Shown here: piece after piece, positions 1 to 9,102 of the stretch | Layout: every line of letters starts with the position of its first letter | How positions within the stretch are numbered: position 1 is the first letter of the stretch | NCBI GenBank assembly: GCA_017467185.1 | Contig: JAFTSS010000092.1 | Location: 1 to 43,950 of the forward strand | Length of the DNA: 43,950 bases | Source: Paludibacteraceae bacterium | GTDB taxonomy: Bacteria; Bacteroidota; Bacteroidia; Bacteroidales; Paludibacteraceae | Reading direction: 5' to 3' | Translations under genes and position numbers: made by a program | The notes under the pieces: model-generated | The model's input: the letters and a program-made list of their open reading frames with translations, nothing else | What the model was told of the DNA's origin: nothing | Databases searched by the model: none

Positions 1-1933
1 CATCAAATTTTGCTTTATTTGGATTAAATGTAAATGCTATCTTCTTTGGAATACTATACAATCGCATATTAGATACAAGTTGTATATATGGTGCTCGAGC
101 TGTAGAATAAGTAAATACCAATTTTGCATCAGATTCTGACGTAGATGGTAATAACTTAGCATTCCAACTCTTAGATGAACTCTTAATGACCCATTTTGCT
201 ATTTCATCTTCTTTTAAAAACATAGTATTTAGTTTTTCCTTTGAAATTTCAACAATAACTCTCAATGTATCTCTAAAATCACCAAGTTGTCCTACAACAA
301 AAGTTTTACCATTAGTCAATCCTCTTAACACTCCATCTTCAATAGAACATATAGTAGGATTATCAATAGTCCAGGCCAATGCTTTAGGTTGAACAATTTG
401 AGTATTAACACCTATTTTAGCTTGAACTTCTATTGGATATTCAAATTTGTTGTCAATAATAACCGAATCTAATCTTATTGCAATAGGCACATCATTACTC
501 TTAATTATACGAATACTTGTAGTAGCTCCATTATAAGTAATCTTTAGGTAGCCACTTTCTGCACCAGAAGCGACAAATAATCCATCTTCAATATGACCAA
601 GTGAAGGATCACAAGAAAGTTCAAAACCTCGCACATCAGTATTAATTAATGCTCCATATTGATTATATCCAAAAACAAGAGGACTATAGGTTCCATATCT
701 TGGCAATTTAACATGCCCAACATTTGCTGAAATTGCCGCAATAGTATTATCCACTGGTGCATTATTTACAACAAACATACCATTAGAGACAGCACGCTCA
801 TTACCATCACTACATGTATTCATTGGGCCAAATGGGTCGATATACATAGAAGAAGATCCACCACCATCAAGGTTAATAGCGGTATAAGCACCTGCAGATT
901 GCATAATTTCGGCAAGAGCTTTTGTATTACAACCCATAGAAGTACCACGACCATCGACAATACAATAAATAATAGAGTCGCCTGTTTGACTAAAGCCCCA
1001 ACCTGTACGAGGGTGTAGTTCGTCCCATATTTCGTTAGTTTCTACTTTACCATCTTTGAGCATCAAAGCACGAGGGTCGCCACCTACACAATTGGCAATA
1101 GCAATAGGGGCATCATCCATTGTTGTATTAAGAGCCAAAGTGATAGTATCACCTACTGCTATAGATTCAAGAGCTTTTGCCATAGTGCCATGACCAGACA
1201 ATACTGCACCGTTTTGAGGGATTGCTGCACCAACTTGATAAGCGCGATATTCAGTAGCAACTACTTTTATTTCGCGATTCATACCCCATGATTCGCCTTC
1301 GGCAAGCACAACAACGACCTCAACTCCATATTCGTTAACACGAGTATATTTACCTTGCAAATTATTATAAAGCACTAATTCATTTTCGCGACGATTATAA
1401 TTTACATGATTAATGTTCAATGTATCACCCTTATGGGTAGCAGTACCATTAAAACGGAATTGTCCGGCAAAAGGAGTTCCATCTTCGGCGTATGCAGCCA
1501 CAGGACGATCGTTATTTGGAGTATATGCCAACTGATTATCGCACACACAAGCTGCAGTAGGTAAGCCTACATCGCCTTGAGTAACATAGAAGTCACCATT
1601 GTGACCAGCAAAAAGATGACGACCTTCAGAGCTATGGCGTTTAGCCACAGTTGAAATACATTCGCCACCAAGAATAGAGTCGCGACCTACGGCAGCTTCG
1701 AAAGATATATATTTGTTAGTGCGATCGACAAGTGTTTGATATACATGAAGCACTTTGCCATCGGCACGCGTAAATGTCATAGCAATATATTTGGTGCTTG
1801 GACCAATAGGATAAACTGCGGTTGTATCTACAGTAAAAGACACACCATTTAAAAGGATATTATCAACAGCACTTAAATTAATGCACAATGCACAATGCAT
1901 AATGCACAATAGGAGAATAAGTTTTGTTTTCAT
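1..1933 (-). CDS. Phosphodiester glycosidase (NAGPA) family protein, exported, 3' end outside window
   Basis: The reading frame is open from the ATG at 1933 to the window edge (644 codons), so the C-terminus is missing. It begins with a signal peptide ending near LSA. Residues about 105-115 carry a GHNGDFY motif and residues about 350-362 carry NLDGGGSSSM, the two glycine-rich signatures of the NAGPA/DUF2233 family. That family includes the lysosomal enzyme that uncovers mannose-6-phosphate and bacterial proteins thought to cleave sugar phosphodiesters. The part after about residue 390 looks like Ig-like beta domains. It is the last visible gene of the SusC/SusD operon and lies 142 bases beyond the stop of the DUF4623-like gene, after a terminator-like hairpin. 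The hydrophobic core of the signal peptide is encoded by a tandem repeat (1881-1910). Family assignment is firm; the natural substrate, perhaps a murein or teichoic-type glycan, is inferred only from neighbours. Confidence 0.85.
   Translation of the reverse strand, partial: MKTKLILLLCIMHCALCINLSAVDNILLNGVSFTVDTTAVYPIGPSTKYIAMTFTRADGKVLHVYQTLVDRTNKYISFEAAVGRDSILGGECISTVAKRHSSEGRHLFAGHNGDFYVTQGDVGLPTAACVCDNQLAYTPNNDRPVAAYAEDGTPFAGQFRFNGTATHKGDTLNINHVNYNRRENELVLYNNLQGKYTRVNEYGVEVVVVLAEGESWGMNREIKVVATEYRAYQVGAAIPQNGAVLSGHGTMAKALESIAVGDTITLALNTTMDDAPIAIANCVGGDPRALMLKDGKVETNEIWDELHPRTGWGFSQTGDSIIYCIVDGRGTSMGCNTKALAEIMQSAGAYTAINLDGGGSSSMYIDPFGPMNTCSDGNERAVSNGMFVVNNAPVDNTIAAISANVGHVKLPRYGTYSPLVFGYNQYGALINTDVRGFELSCDPSLGHIEDGLFVASGAESGYLKITYNGATTSIRIIKSNDVPIAIRLDSVIIDNKFEYPIEVQAKIGVNTQIVQPKALAWTIDNPTICSIEDGVLRGLTNGKTFVVGQLGDFRDTLRVIVEISKEKLNTMFLKEDEIAKWVIKSSSKSWNAKLLPSTSESDAKLVFTYSTARAPYIQLVSNMRLYSIPKKIAFTFNPNKAKFD
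1881..1910. repeat. GCATTATGCATTGT-type repeat inside the NAGPA signal peptide
   Basis: The tandem units are in frame and encode the signal-peptide core CIMHCALCI. The repeat is the same word as at 16361-16390. Confidence 0.8.
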
Positions 1934-2003
1934 GATTTTATATTAATCAAAACTATAGAAACTATAGAGGCTATAGAAACTATAGGATTTATAAAAAACA
2001 TAT

Positions 2004-2049
2004 TACAAATAAAAGAAATAAAGGGTAGGTGGAAATTCCACCCACCCTT
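2004..2049 (-). terminator. Terminator-like hairpin after the DUF4623-like gene
   Basis: A 14-base stem with a one-base centre (2021-2049) is followed on the minus strand by a T-rich run. Its single non-Watson-Crick position is a G-U pair in minus-strand RNA but an A-C mismatch on the plus strand, so it belongs to the minus strand. It lies about 27 bases after the stop codon and may reduce expression of the NAGPA gene downstream. Confidence 0.6.
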
Positions 2050-2075
2050 CTATATATTAAGAGACTAAAGTTATA

Positions 2076-3524
2076 TTATTTAACAAAAACTTTAGTTACA
2101 GTGTTAGCGGTTTTAACGATGTAAGCTCCTTGTGCAAGATTACCATTTTGTGCTGTTACATTTTGACCTGTAACTGTGAAAATTTGGAATTCACCTTCAG
2201 CAACAACAAAACCACCTTCTGTATAAATATTATCAACAATTACATTTTCTACACCAACAGTAGTTGTTGGTGTTCCCTCTGAAGTAAATGTATATTTAGC
2301 TATACCATTTTGACCAACATAACAATAAATTGCTGCTGTAGTACCTTCTGCTTCCACATATACTGGAGCCGAACGATAATCCATTGATTGCGTTCCAAAA
2401 CCACCTTGTGGGAACTGATAGATTAACTCTGCTGTTTGGAAAGAAAGATTCTCATCTGCATATTTCATAATTGCGAAACCATGAGGACACTGTGTATTCG
2501 CCTGATTTCCAGTAGCAAAAACCATAAAATATTCCACAACACCATTTTCATATTCCAAAACAAAGTCACAAAGACCATTATTTCCTTCCACTTTACCAGA
2601 ACCACCTATTTCTGACAATAAAGGAAGTGCTTTGCCTTCTGAATCATAAAAACAATCAACACGAGTTGCCTCTTCCTCTTCAACACTCATAGCATAAAGA
2701 GTAGGAACTGTTCCATTCCCATCTAAATAAAACAATTCTGTATCCTTAATTGGTTTTGCCAAAGGACAAGCTCCTGCAGTTGCAGCTTCATCTCCTTCAA
2801 AAAGAGGATCAAGGAATAATTGAACAGGATCACTAGCTACACCATCAACAATATCCCATCTAAATACATCTTTTGCAAGTTGATTACCAGCCAAAACAAT
2901 AGCATCACCTTTAACATCTCCACAAACACCTACATAATCAAAACGAATTGAAGCTCCAGGGAAAAAGTCTTCCATAACATCATCTATAAGAAGTTCGCCA
3001 GCACCTGTTTCCAAATTAACAACCCAAACTTGATAACGACCAAGTGCAGATGTAATACAATTACTAACAATACAATTACCTGCATCATCAAATTTCAAAT
3101 CATTATTAGGAAGCGCACCTGCAGAAACAATCTTAGCTGAATCAGTACCTTCATTTTCAGTACAAGTAAACACATTTTCAGCAAGATTAATATATTTTTC
3201 AAAATTACCAGTTGCCCCATCAATCACAATAATTCTGTGTTTCCCCATTTCTACTCTTTCCGCAAAATACATTTTACCTTTATAAGCAGACATACCGCGA
3301 ACCATTTTATTTGCAGCTGACAAATCAAGACCCGCCCCATCAGTATTAAAGTTTCCTAACGTATTAGAACGAATCCAATCATTAACAAGTTTATAATACC
3401 CCACAGAATCATATTTAGATTGATCTTGTGTTACAGGTTGAAGTGTTGTAAGTTGTGCCATAGCACTTACAGAAACAAATACTGCAAAAAACAATGCAGC
3501 AACTTTAAGTAAATTTTTTTTCAT
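2076..3524 (-). CDS. DUF4623-like beta-propeller protein with T9SS sorting domain
   Basis: This 482-residue protein has an N-terminal signal peptide (ending at SAMAQ). Its body of repeated short beta-strand segments, for example YKGKMYFAERV and GDAIVLAGNQ, suggests a beta-propeller, and it resembles the DUF4623 family found in Bacteroidetes glycan loci. The last 70 residues follow the type A T9SS sorting pattern: a GGFVVAEGEFQIFTVTGQ segment, then LAQGAYIVK, ending in a lysine. It is therefore probably passed through the outer membrane and attached or released at the surface. No catalytic residues can be named. It follows the GHL10 gene but has its own good promoter (3596-3626) and is followed by a terminator-like hairpin. 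A binding role for the glycan substrate is a guess. Confidence 0.75.
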   Translation of the reverse strand: MKKNLLKVAALFFAVFVSVSAMAQLTTLQPVTQDQSKYDSVGYYKLVNDWIRSNTLGNFNTDGAGLDLSAANKMVRGMSAYKGKMYFAERVEMGKHRIIVIDGATGNFEKYINLAENVFTCTENEGTDSAKIVSAGALPNNDLKFDDAGNCIVSNCITSALGRYQVWVVNLETGAGELLIDDVMEDFFPGASIRFDYVGVCGDVKGDAIVLAGNQLAKDVFRWDIVDGVASDPVQLFLDPLFEGDEAATAGACPLAKPIKDTELFYLDGNGTVPTLYAMSVEEEEATRVDCFYDSEGKALPLLSEIGGSGKVEGNNGLCDFVLEYENGVVEYFMVFATGNQANTQCPHGFAIMKYADENLSFQTAELIYQFPQGGFGTQSMDYRSAPVYVEAEGTTAAIYCYVGQNGIAKYTFTSEGTPTTTVGVENVIVDNIYTEGGFVVAEGEFQIFTVTGQNVTAQNGNLAQGAYIVKTANTVTKVFVK

Positions 3525-3595
3525 AACCTAAGATTTTTAAAAGTTAATAAATATTTAATAAATTACAGATATATGCACTAACATAATTATCGGGT

Positions 3596-3626
3596 CAAAG
3601 TTATAAATTATTTTTGGAACTTCAAA
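3596..3626 (-). promoter_or_regulatory. Internal promoter in front of the DUF4623-like gene
   Basis: On the minus strand TTTG (3626-3623) and TAACTTTG (3603-3596) are exactly 19 bases apart. It overlaps the last codons of the GHL10 gene, and transcription would begin about 65 bases before the DUF4623-like gene. Confidence 0.6.
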
Positions 3627-6379
3627 AATTCAAAACATGTTTTAGAACATATTTTCAATAAATAAGTTCCATTTGACAAATTGCTGATATTTAAAGCAAT
3701 ATTGCTATTGATAATATTTTCTGGCATTTTATAATCTAAAATTTTTTGACCCGACAAAGAATAAACAATAATATTTTCAATATTTTTAAACTCAGAATCT
3801 ACACAAATCATAATATTATCTCCATCCAATCTCAGCACTTTCGAAATATTATCTTCTATCAAATCTACGACTACGCCCTTATCCAACAATGTAAATACTA
3901 TAGTATCACTATAGGCAGTAGAATAATTATTAGGCATATCTGCTTTCATTCGAAGATAATAAGTTGCATACTTCAAATTTTGAAATTCACATTCAAATGT
4001 ATATCCATCAGTCTTCTTTATAGTCGTATTTCGACTTGGAAATTTATCTGAAGTTGATAACTCTATACGAAAACCATTTGCTGGTTGTTCTGCCCAGGTA
4101 ACAACTACTGAATTAACATTAAACTCATCTCCATTTCGAGGAGAAACAATCTCTGGAATAGGAATCTCAATATCTTTCGTAACAAATGTAAGTGTAGGAC
4201 TGATAGCTTCAACATTACCTGCAACAACCGACACTCGTGCATAATAAGTTGTATTATATTTTAAAAGATTATCAGGCAACAATAATTTATTGATCGTTTG
4301 ATTACAAGTATATATTACCTCAGAAGCCCTAAAAGTATTTGCCGTGGCTAATTCAAACGTATAATTTGGCACACCAAAATTAGAGGCATCATCCCATTTA
4401 AATTCTGGAGTCAAATCCAAATCTGCAGCATTATTCTCTGGTAAATTAAATCCAAAAAGCTTCGCTGTAAATCTACGTATCTCACTCCAATCAGAAGTAC
4501 CACCCTCATTTATAATACGAACTCGCCAATAATAAGTAACACCGTCTTTAATATTATACATAACAGACGTATTAAAATAAGCAGAATCAATGGTACGAGA
4601 AACAACCAAACTATCAAAATTTTCATCCAAAGCCAACTGCCATTGAAATTTATTCCATTCAGACAAACTCTTTTCCCATTCAAAAAAACAAGGCATCAAT
4701 GTAAATGCATCATTAAGTGGATAAATTAATGCAGGTGCCTTAGGTCTTGTTATTGATCCATTAAGAAGCATAGGAGCACTCTCTGCCCCATAACGATTAA
4801 CTGCAGTAATAGCAAAAACATAACCTTCGGCATATTCTGTAGGCACCTCATATCTTAAACTATCAAATACCAAATCTATCAAATACTTTGAAGAATACTT
4901 ATCACCCGCACTATAACCTTCTGGAATAGCATATATGGCTGTGCGATAAAGTGGAGATTCATTGCTCCACATCAAAAAATTACCATTTCTAACAAAATTC
5001 GATGGTGATTTAGGCATTACATTATCTTTCCAACTTATATGTGGTGTAAGTATTTTTGTTGTATAAACCCGACGTTTCAAATATTGAATAAAACTTTTAG
5101 TTTTAACCGTTTTATTTGTATTATATAAAACAGAACCTGGTGCATCATTCAAATCATAAATACGATTATAATTGATTTGAGCACCTATTTCTCCTTGCTT
5201 AAATGCACGTTTTTGAGTAGAAAATAATGATATATTAGCATTACCTTCTTCATCAATCTCATTTTCAAGAACTTGAGCTTCAATATTAGAGAGCCCTCTA
5301 CGTTGCGGTGCAGGAGAAGCAGAACCTTCAAGCGAAGAAACAGAATGGCTAGCATAAAAATGACGCCCAAATCGACTTGAAATTTCAGACCACCAATTAG
5401 ATAATATACCAAAAGGATAAGCACTTGTTGTTGTCCAATAAAGTTGTGGCGATATATAATCTACTGTACCTTGTTCAAGCCATGCAATAGGGTCGCAATA
5501 TATAGAGGCATACATATTTCCCGTATTACCTACTCCTCCTGGTAACGTAAGCCCATGTTTATCAGCAACACTCTGGTCTGTTGTCCATGTACCAAAAGGA
5601 GAAACACCAAATTTCACGTATGGTTTAATTGCTTGAATTGTATCATAAACATCCTTTATCATCATATTAACATTCTCACGACGCCAATCTCCAAGATTTT
5701 TACCCTCTGGACGATATTTATCTTGAGTTGCTTTATCCAAATCATTAGATGTACCATCATAAGCATAAAAATAGTCATCAAACACAATACCATCAACGTC
5801 ATATCTTGTTACGATATCAGCTATAATTTCTTGAATACGTTGACGTACTTCAGGAAGTCCTGGATCTAAAATCGTAGTTCCTCCTCCATAATCAAGAATC
5901 CAATCTGAATGTTGCATAGCATAATCATTTTCTAACTTACTATAAGTTTCTTCAGAAGAAGAATATCGATAAGGATTAAGCCAAGCATGTAATTCAATAC
6001 CACGCTTATGAGCCTCTTTAATAGCAAATTCAAGCGGATCATAACCGGGGTCTCCTCCTCGTGTACCTGTAAGATATTTACTCCAATTTTCATATTTAGA
6101 CTTATACATAGCATCACACATTCCCCTAACTTGAAAAAAAACTGCATTCATATTCGCCTCTTTAAGAGAATCAAGAATCGTACACAATTGTTGTTGCTGC
6201 TTTACGCGATAAGAAGATTTAGACTCATCTGAAGCATTCACTGGAATCTGTGTTGTTGGCCAATCAATTCCCCAAACTGTCGTTAACCATGTAGCACGAA
6301 ACTCTCGATTTTGAGCAGACAAGCCAACACATAATACACAATGCACAATGCACAATGTTATAACAAATAGTTTTCTCAT
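3608..6379 (-). CDS. GHL10 family glycoside hydrolase with fibronectin-like domains and T9SS sorting domain
   Basis: I chose the ATG at 6379 because it begins a clean signal peptide (ending GLSAQ); an upstream in-frame ATG at 6424 would add 15 residues without one. The catalytic TIM barrel covers about residues 25-430. It shows RATWLTTVWGIDWPT, HAWLNPYR near residue 130, and VDGIVFDDYF near residues 195-205, whose paired Asp lie in the expected active site, followed by FGVSPFGTW and DYISPQLYW. This is the GHL10 fold (PF02638), which includes E. coli DigH (YddW), an enzyme for peptide-free peptidoglycan glycan strands. Fibronectin-like domains follow from about residue 470. The last 75 residues form a T9SS type A sorting domain (VYSLSGQKIL, then LSNGTYLLKI). 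At 923 residues it is longer than typical GHL10 proteins because of these added domains. Murein specificity is inferred from the murQ/murK neighbours. Confidence 0.85.
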   Translation of the reverse strand: MRKLFVITLCIVHCVLCVGLSAQNREFRATWLTTVWGIDWPTTQIPVNASDESKSSYRVKQQQQLCTILDSLKEANMNAVFFQVRGMCDAMYKSKYENWSKYLTGTRGGDPGYDPLEFAIKEAHKRGIELHAWLNPYRYSSSEETYSKLENDYAMQHSDWILDYGGGTTILDPGLPEVRQRIQEIIADIVTRYDVDGIVFDDYFYAYDGTSNDLDKATQDKYRPEGKNLGDWRRENVNMMIKDVYDTIQAIKPYVKFGVSPFGTWTTDQSVADKHGLTLPGGVGNTGNMYASIYCDPIAWLEQGTVDYISPQLYWTTTSAYPFGILSNWWSEISSRFGRHFYASHSVSSLEGSASPAPQRRGLSNIEAQVLENEIDEEGNANISLFSTQKRAFKQGEIGAQINYNRIYDLNDAPGSVLYNTNKTVKTKSFIQYLKRRVYTTKILTPHISWKDNVMPKSPSNFVRNGNFLMWSNESPLYRTAIYAIPEGYSAGDKYSSKYLIDLVFDSLRYEVPTEYAEGYVFAITAVNRYGAESAPMLLNGSITRPKAPALIYPLNDAFTLMPCFFEWEKSLSEWNKFQWQLALDENFDSLVVSRTIDSAYFNTSVMYNIKDGVTYYWRVRIINEGGTSDWSEIRRFTAKLFGFNLPENNAADLDLTPEFKWDDASNFGVPNYTFELATANTFRASEVIYTCNQTINKLLLPDNLLKYNTTYYARVSVVAGNVEAISPTLTFVTKDIEIPIPEIVSPRNGDEFNVNSVVVTWAEQPANGFRIELSTSDKFPSRNTTIKKTDGYTFECEFQNLKYATYYLRMKADMPNNYSTAYSDTIVFTLLDKGVVVDLIEDNISKVLRLDGDNIMICVDSEFKNIENIIVYSLSGQKILDYKMPENIINSNIALNISNLSNGTYLLKICSKTCFEFLKFQK
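6331..6358. repeat. GCATTGT-type repeat inside the GHL10 signal peptide
   Basis: The units are in frame and encode CIVHCVLCV, the hydrophobic core of the GHL10 signal peptide. It is the same repeat word as at 1881-1910. Confidence 0.75.
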
Positions 6380-6434
6380 AATCAAAACTTTATATTTGTG
6401 ATAGCGTGAGATTTTCAGTCTCACACTACCTATA

Positions 6435-8129
6435 TTAGAATAATTTACTTGGATTTTGATTTATAGCAACACCATAAACATTTACACCTTCAATCACAGA
6501 CTCCAAAACCCTAGAAGTAGCATTATAACGATACACCCCCGATTTCATAGATGCATCTCCTGAACGAAGACCAAAATAGACATCTCCCGTACTTTCATCA
6601 ATTGCCATCTGACAAATACCAATAAATTCGCCAGATGATCCTTCTCCTTTTCCTGCTTCAGTGATCAAAGTCAAAGCTCTATCATCAGCTGTTTTACATT
6701 GATAATTAACCAAATTTGTTGCTGAAACATTATCTAATTCAGCAATAGACGCACAACGATAAACTCCATCTCGAGCAACTCCAAAGAGTGCAAAATAAAA
6801 TGCTCCGCTATTCTTATCATAAACAAAAGACTTAACATCCATACCCGGAAGAGCAATACCTGCCGCAGGTTTAGGATCTGTATCTTTAGCAGTCTCTTTC
6901 AATATATCACTATCCGTAAAACGAATAATACCTTTACCATCATTTGTTTTACACCAATACCAAACATCTCCAACTTTACCTATACATGCATTCATCGATG
7001 CATAACCTGTACCTTTATTATAATACCCTAAAGTATTATTTTGAACATAATAAGGATAATCATTCAAAGAGTATGTTACATTACGTTCTTTAAGTCCGAT
7101 CTTATAAAAACCTGTCAAACGACCTCCTACATATAAGTTTTGTTTATCAGCATAACCATAAAAAGGATCATCAAATGCAGCACCACCGACATTAGAAAGC
7201 ATAGTTTCAACTACGGAGCCATCCTTACTCATTACAATAATGCGACCATCACCCATAACACCATCTACATCATTAACATATGTAAATTGAAGTCCACAAT
7301 CAAGAATATAAAGTGAAGAATCTGCAAAAACAATATTAAGAGGATGTTGCCCAGATTTTACTCCCATATCGAAAGGCTCAATTTTCATATCTTTAGGGGC
7401 ATCACTTGCTAATTTAAGAGCCATTATATTACCTCCTTTTTCTGCATAATATAAAGTAGGAACCTCTTTGTTATATGCTACTTGCACATTAAGTGATACC
7501 TCTTCCAAAGCACGTCCACCAAGAGTAACATTCAATTTTACAAATTGAGAACCTACATTACCAAATCTAACTTTACCTGGATTTTCTCCTTCAAACTTTG
7601 TTATAGTATCTCCTTTTTCATCTGTTGTATTTTCAGGAAAAGTCCAACTATATACAACATCAAGATTTTCAGGATTAGGTAAATCTACAGAAAAGGACAC
7701 TTCGGTTGTTAAAACTTCACACAAAGCACCTTCGATAGAATCAAGCAAAAGAATCGGCTTTATATCACTAATAAAAATTGGTTGTTCAATAGTCTTGTTA
7801 TTCACAGTCAATTTAACAGCACGTAACCCTGACACTTTATATTTTATAACAACAGTATCACTATTTATCGTTCCTTTTACTATTTCATCTTCTGTACCAA
7901 GATCAAAATCCCATGTTGGAGTACCACTCAAATAACTAGTATTAACAAACTTAATTTGAGCACCAACATAATAATCAATTACATACGATTCATCAACAAT
8001 TGAATATTCAAAAGCTACATCCTTATTGGGAAGTTCCTCTTCTTCGGCAACATGATCAACACATGCCGACAAGAAACTCATGACAACAAAAGAAAATAAC
8101 ACATATTTAAAAAAACTCATAGTTCTCAT
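6435..8129 (-). CDS. Surface lipoprotein with PKD/Ig-like and beta-propeller domains
   Basis: This 564-residue protein starts with a lipoprotein signal peptide whose lipobox is FLSAC, followed by acidic residues (EEEE) that resemble the Bacteroidetes lipoprotein export signal for surface display. Residues about 40-240 look like two PKD or Ig-like domains (PTWDFDLG and VYSWTFPENT are typical strands). From about residue 245 onward, repeats such as PTLYYAEKGGNIMAL and QNLYVGGRLTGFYKIGL suggest a beta-propeller. It has no recognisable catalytic motif. It sits between the short lipoprotein gene (11-base gap) and the GHL10 gene, so it is probably a surface glycan-binding or scaffold component. The second Met, at codon 4, is an equally possible start. 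Confidence 0.7.
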   Translation of the reverse strand: MRTMSFFKYVLFSFVVMSFLSACVDHVAEEEELPNKDVAFEYSIVDESYVIDYYVGAQIKFVNTSYLSGTPTWDFDLGTEDEIVKGTINSDTVVIKYKVSGLRAVKLTVNNKTIEQPIFISDIKPILLLDSIEGALCEVLTTEVSFSVDLPNPENLDVVYSWTFPENTTDEKGDTITKFEGENPGKVRFGNVGSQFVKLNVTLGGRALEEVSLNVQVAYNKEVPTLYYAEKGGNIMALKLASDAPKDMKIEPFDMGVKSGQHPLNIVFADSSLYILDCGLQFTYVNDVDGVMGDGRIIVMSKDGSVVETMLSNVGGAAFDDPFYGYADKQNLYVGGRLTGFYKIGLKERNVTYSLNDYPYYVQNNTLGYYNKGTGYASMNACIGKVGDVWYWCKTNDGKGIIRFTDSDILKETAKDTDPKPAAGIALPGMDVKSFVYDKNSGAFYFALFGVARDGVYRCASIAELDNVSATNLVNYQCKTADDRALTLITEAGKGEGSSGEFIGICQMAIDESTGDVYFGLRSGDASMKSGVYRYNATSRVLESVIEGVNVYGVAINQNPSKLF

Positions 8130-8140
8130 AATAATAAAAT

Positions 8141-9073
8141 TTAATTAAGTTCAATTTTAGTTTCAAGAGCTGTTCCAATAGCACCTTTGGTATCAATACA
8201 ACGTAAATTAGCATTAATATAATATGAACGTGTAAATTGTAATTCATATATATTCCCTTTTGACGAATTAAGCAAAAGCTTATCTATTGTAATACCATCA
8301 AATAAAATAAGTACATCAGTTGGAATTGTTTCAATTACAACATCACCATTTTCAAGAACATCATATTTATGCCAACTACGATCAGGCGTTTTTGAAGCAA
8401 AATCATTAGATGTAAGTGTATCAAGAGGGAAATGCGAAAGCCAAGAATCAGAGTTTGCGTCATAAGTAGAGTCTTTATAAATAGTAAAATCTTCAACGAG
8501 AGAAAGCGCAGACATCATTTTAGCATAATCAACATACTTCATACGTACAAACAAACTATCTTTGAAATCTTGTGCAAAATTTTCCCCAAAATAAGTTACA
8601 AAAAGTGTAGAATCAAATATTTCTGGCTCATTCCATGTTATAGAGTTAAGCGTATAACTTGTTGGAAATACATCTGTAAATGTATATGCTCGCAATGTGT
8701 CGTTCCAATATTTTTCATCATGCTTATAAGATGAAATATATTGAGAAATACGAATTTCCTCTTCAATACTCTTTGTTACTGAATAAGAAAAAGAAGAAAG
8801 ATGAGGACATGTTACTTGTTGATTTTCAGTAATCACAACATTATACCAAACCTCAAGATGATCTATTTTTGCATCTTCGTTTGAAGTATAATATTGAGCA
8901 GTAAACCCAACATCATTACCGGCCTTAGTTGTAGTAGAGGTTACAGACCAATAAATCTGAGGAGCCATAGGTCCAACAATAACACCATCATCCAATGAGT
9001 CATGTTTATCACAACTAGCAAAAAAAGCAAATGTGACAAAAGCTATTAATAATAGTTTATATCTCATAATCAT
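8141..9073 (-). CDS. SusE-position surface lipoprotein, function unknown
   Basis: This is a 310-residue lipoprotein with lipobox FFASC followed by DKHDSLDDG, an acidic stretch typical of surface-exposed Bacteroidetes lipoproteins. I do not recognise a named domain. The body is rich in aromatic residues and beta-strand patterns, with no enzyme signature. Its place immediately after susD (29-base gap) is where SusE/SusF-type surface glycan-binding proteins usually lie, so a glycan-binding role is likely but rests on position alone. The Met at codon 3 is an alternative start. Confidence 0.65.
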   Translation of the reverse strand: MIMRYKLLLIAFVTFAFFASCDKHDSLDDGVIVGPMAPQIYWSVTSTTTKAGNDVGFTAQYYTSNEDAKIDHLEVWYNVVITENQQVTCPHLSSFSYSVTKSIEEEIRISQYISSYKHDEKYWNDTLRAYTFTDVFPTSYTLNSITWNEPEIFDSTLFVTYFGENFAQDFKDSLFVRMKYVDYAKMMSALSLVEDFTIYKDSTYDANSDSWLSHFPLDTLTSNDFASKTPDRSWHKYDVLENGDVVIETIPTDVLILFDGITIDKLLLNSSKGNIYELQFTRSYYINANLRCIDTKGAIGTALETKIELN

Positions 9074-9102
9074 GTATTTTTTAAATTGTTATACAAAAAC
9101 TT

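Noticed and set aside
1948-1955. A TAGTTTTG -7-like box before the NAGPA gene
   Set aside because: It lacks a -33 box at 19-21 bases; the upstream bases are the ACTATAG repeat.
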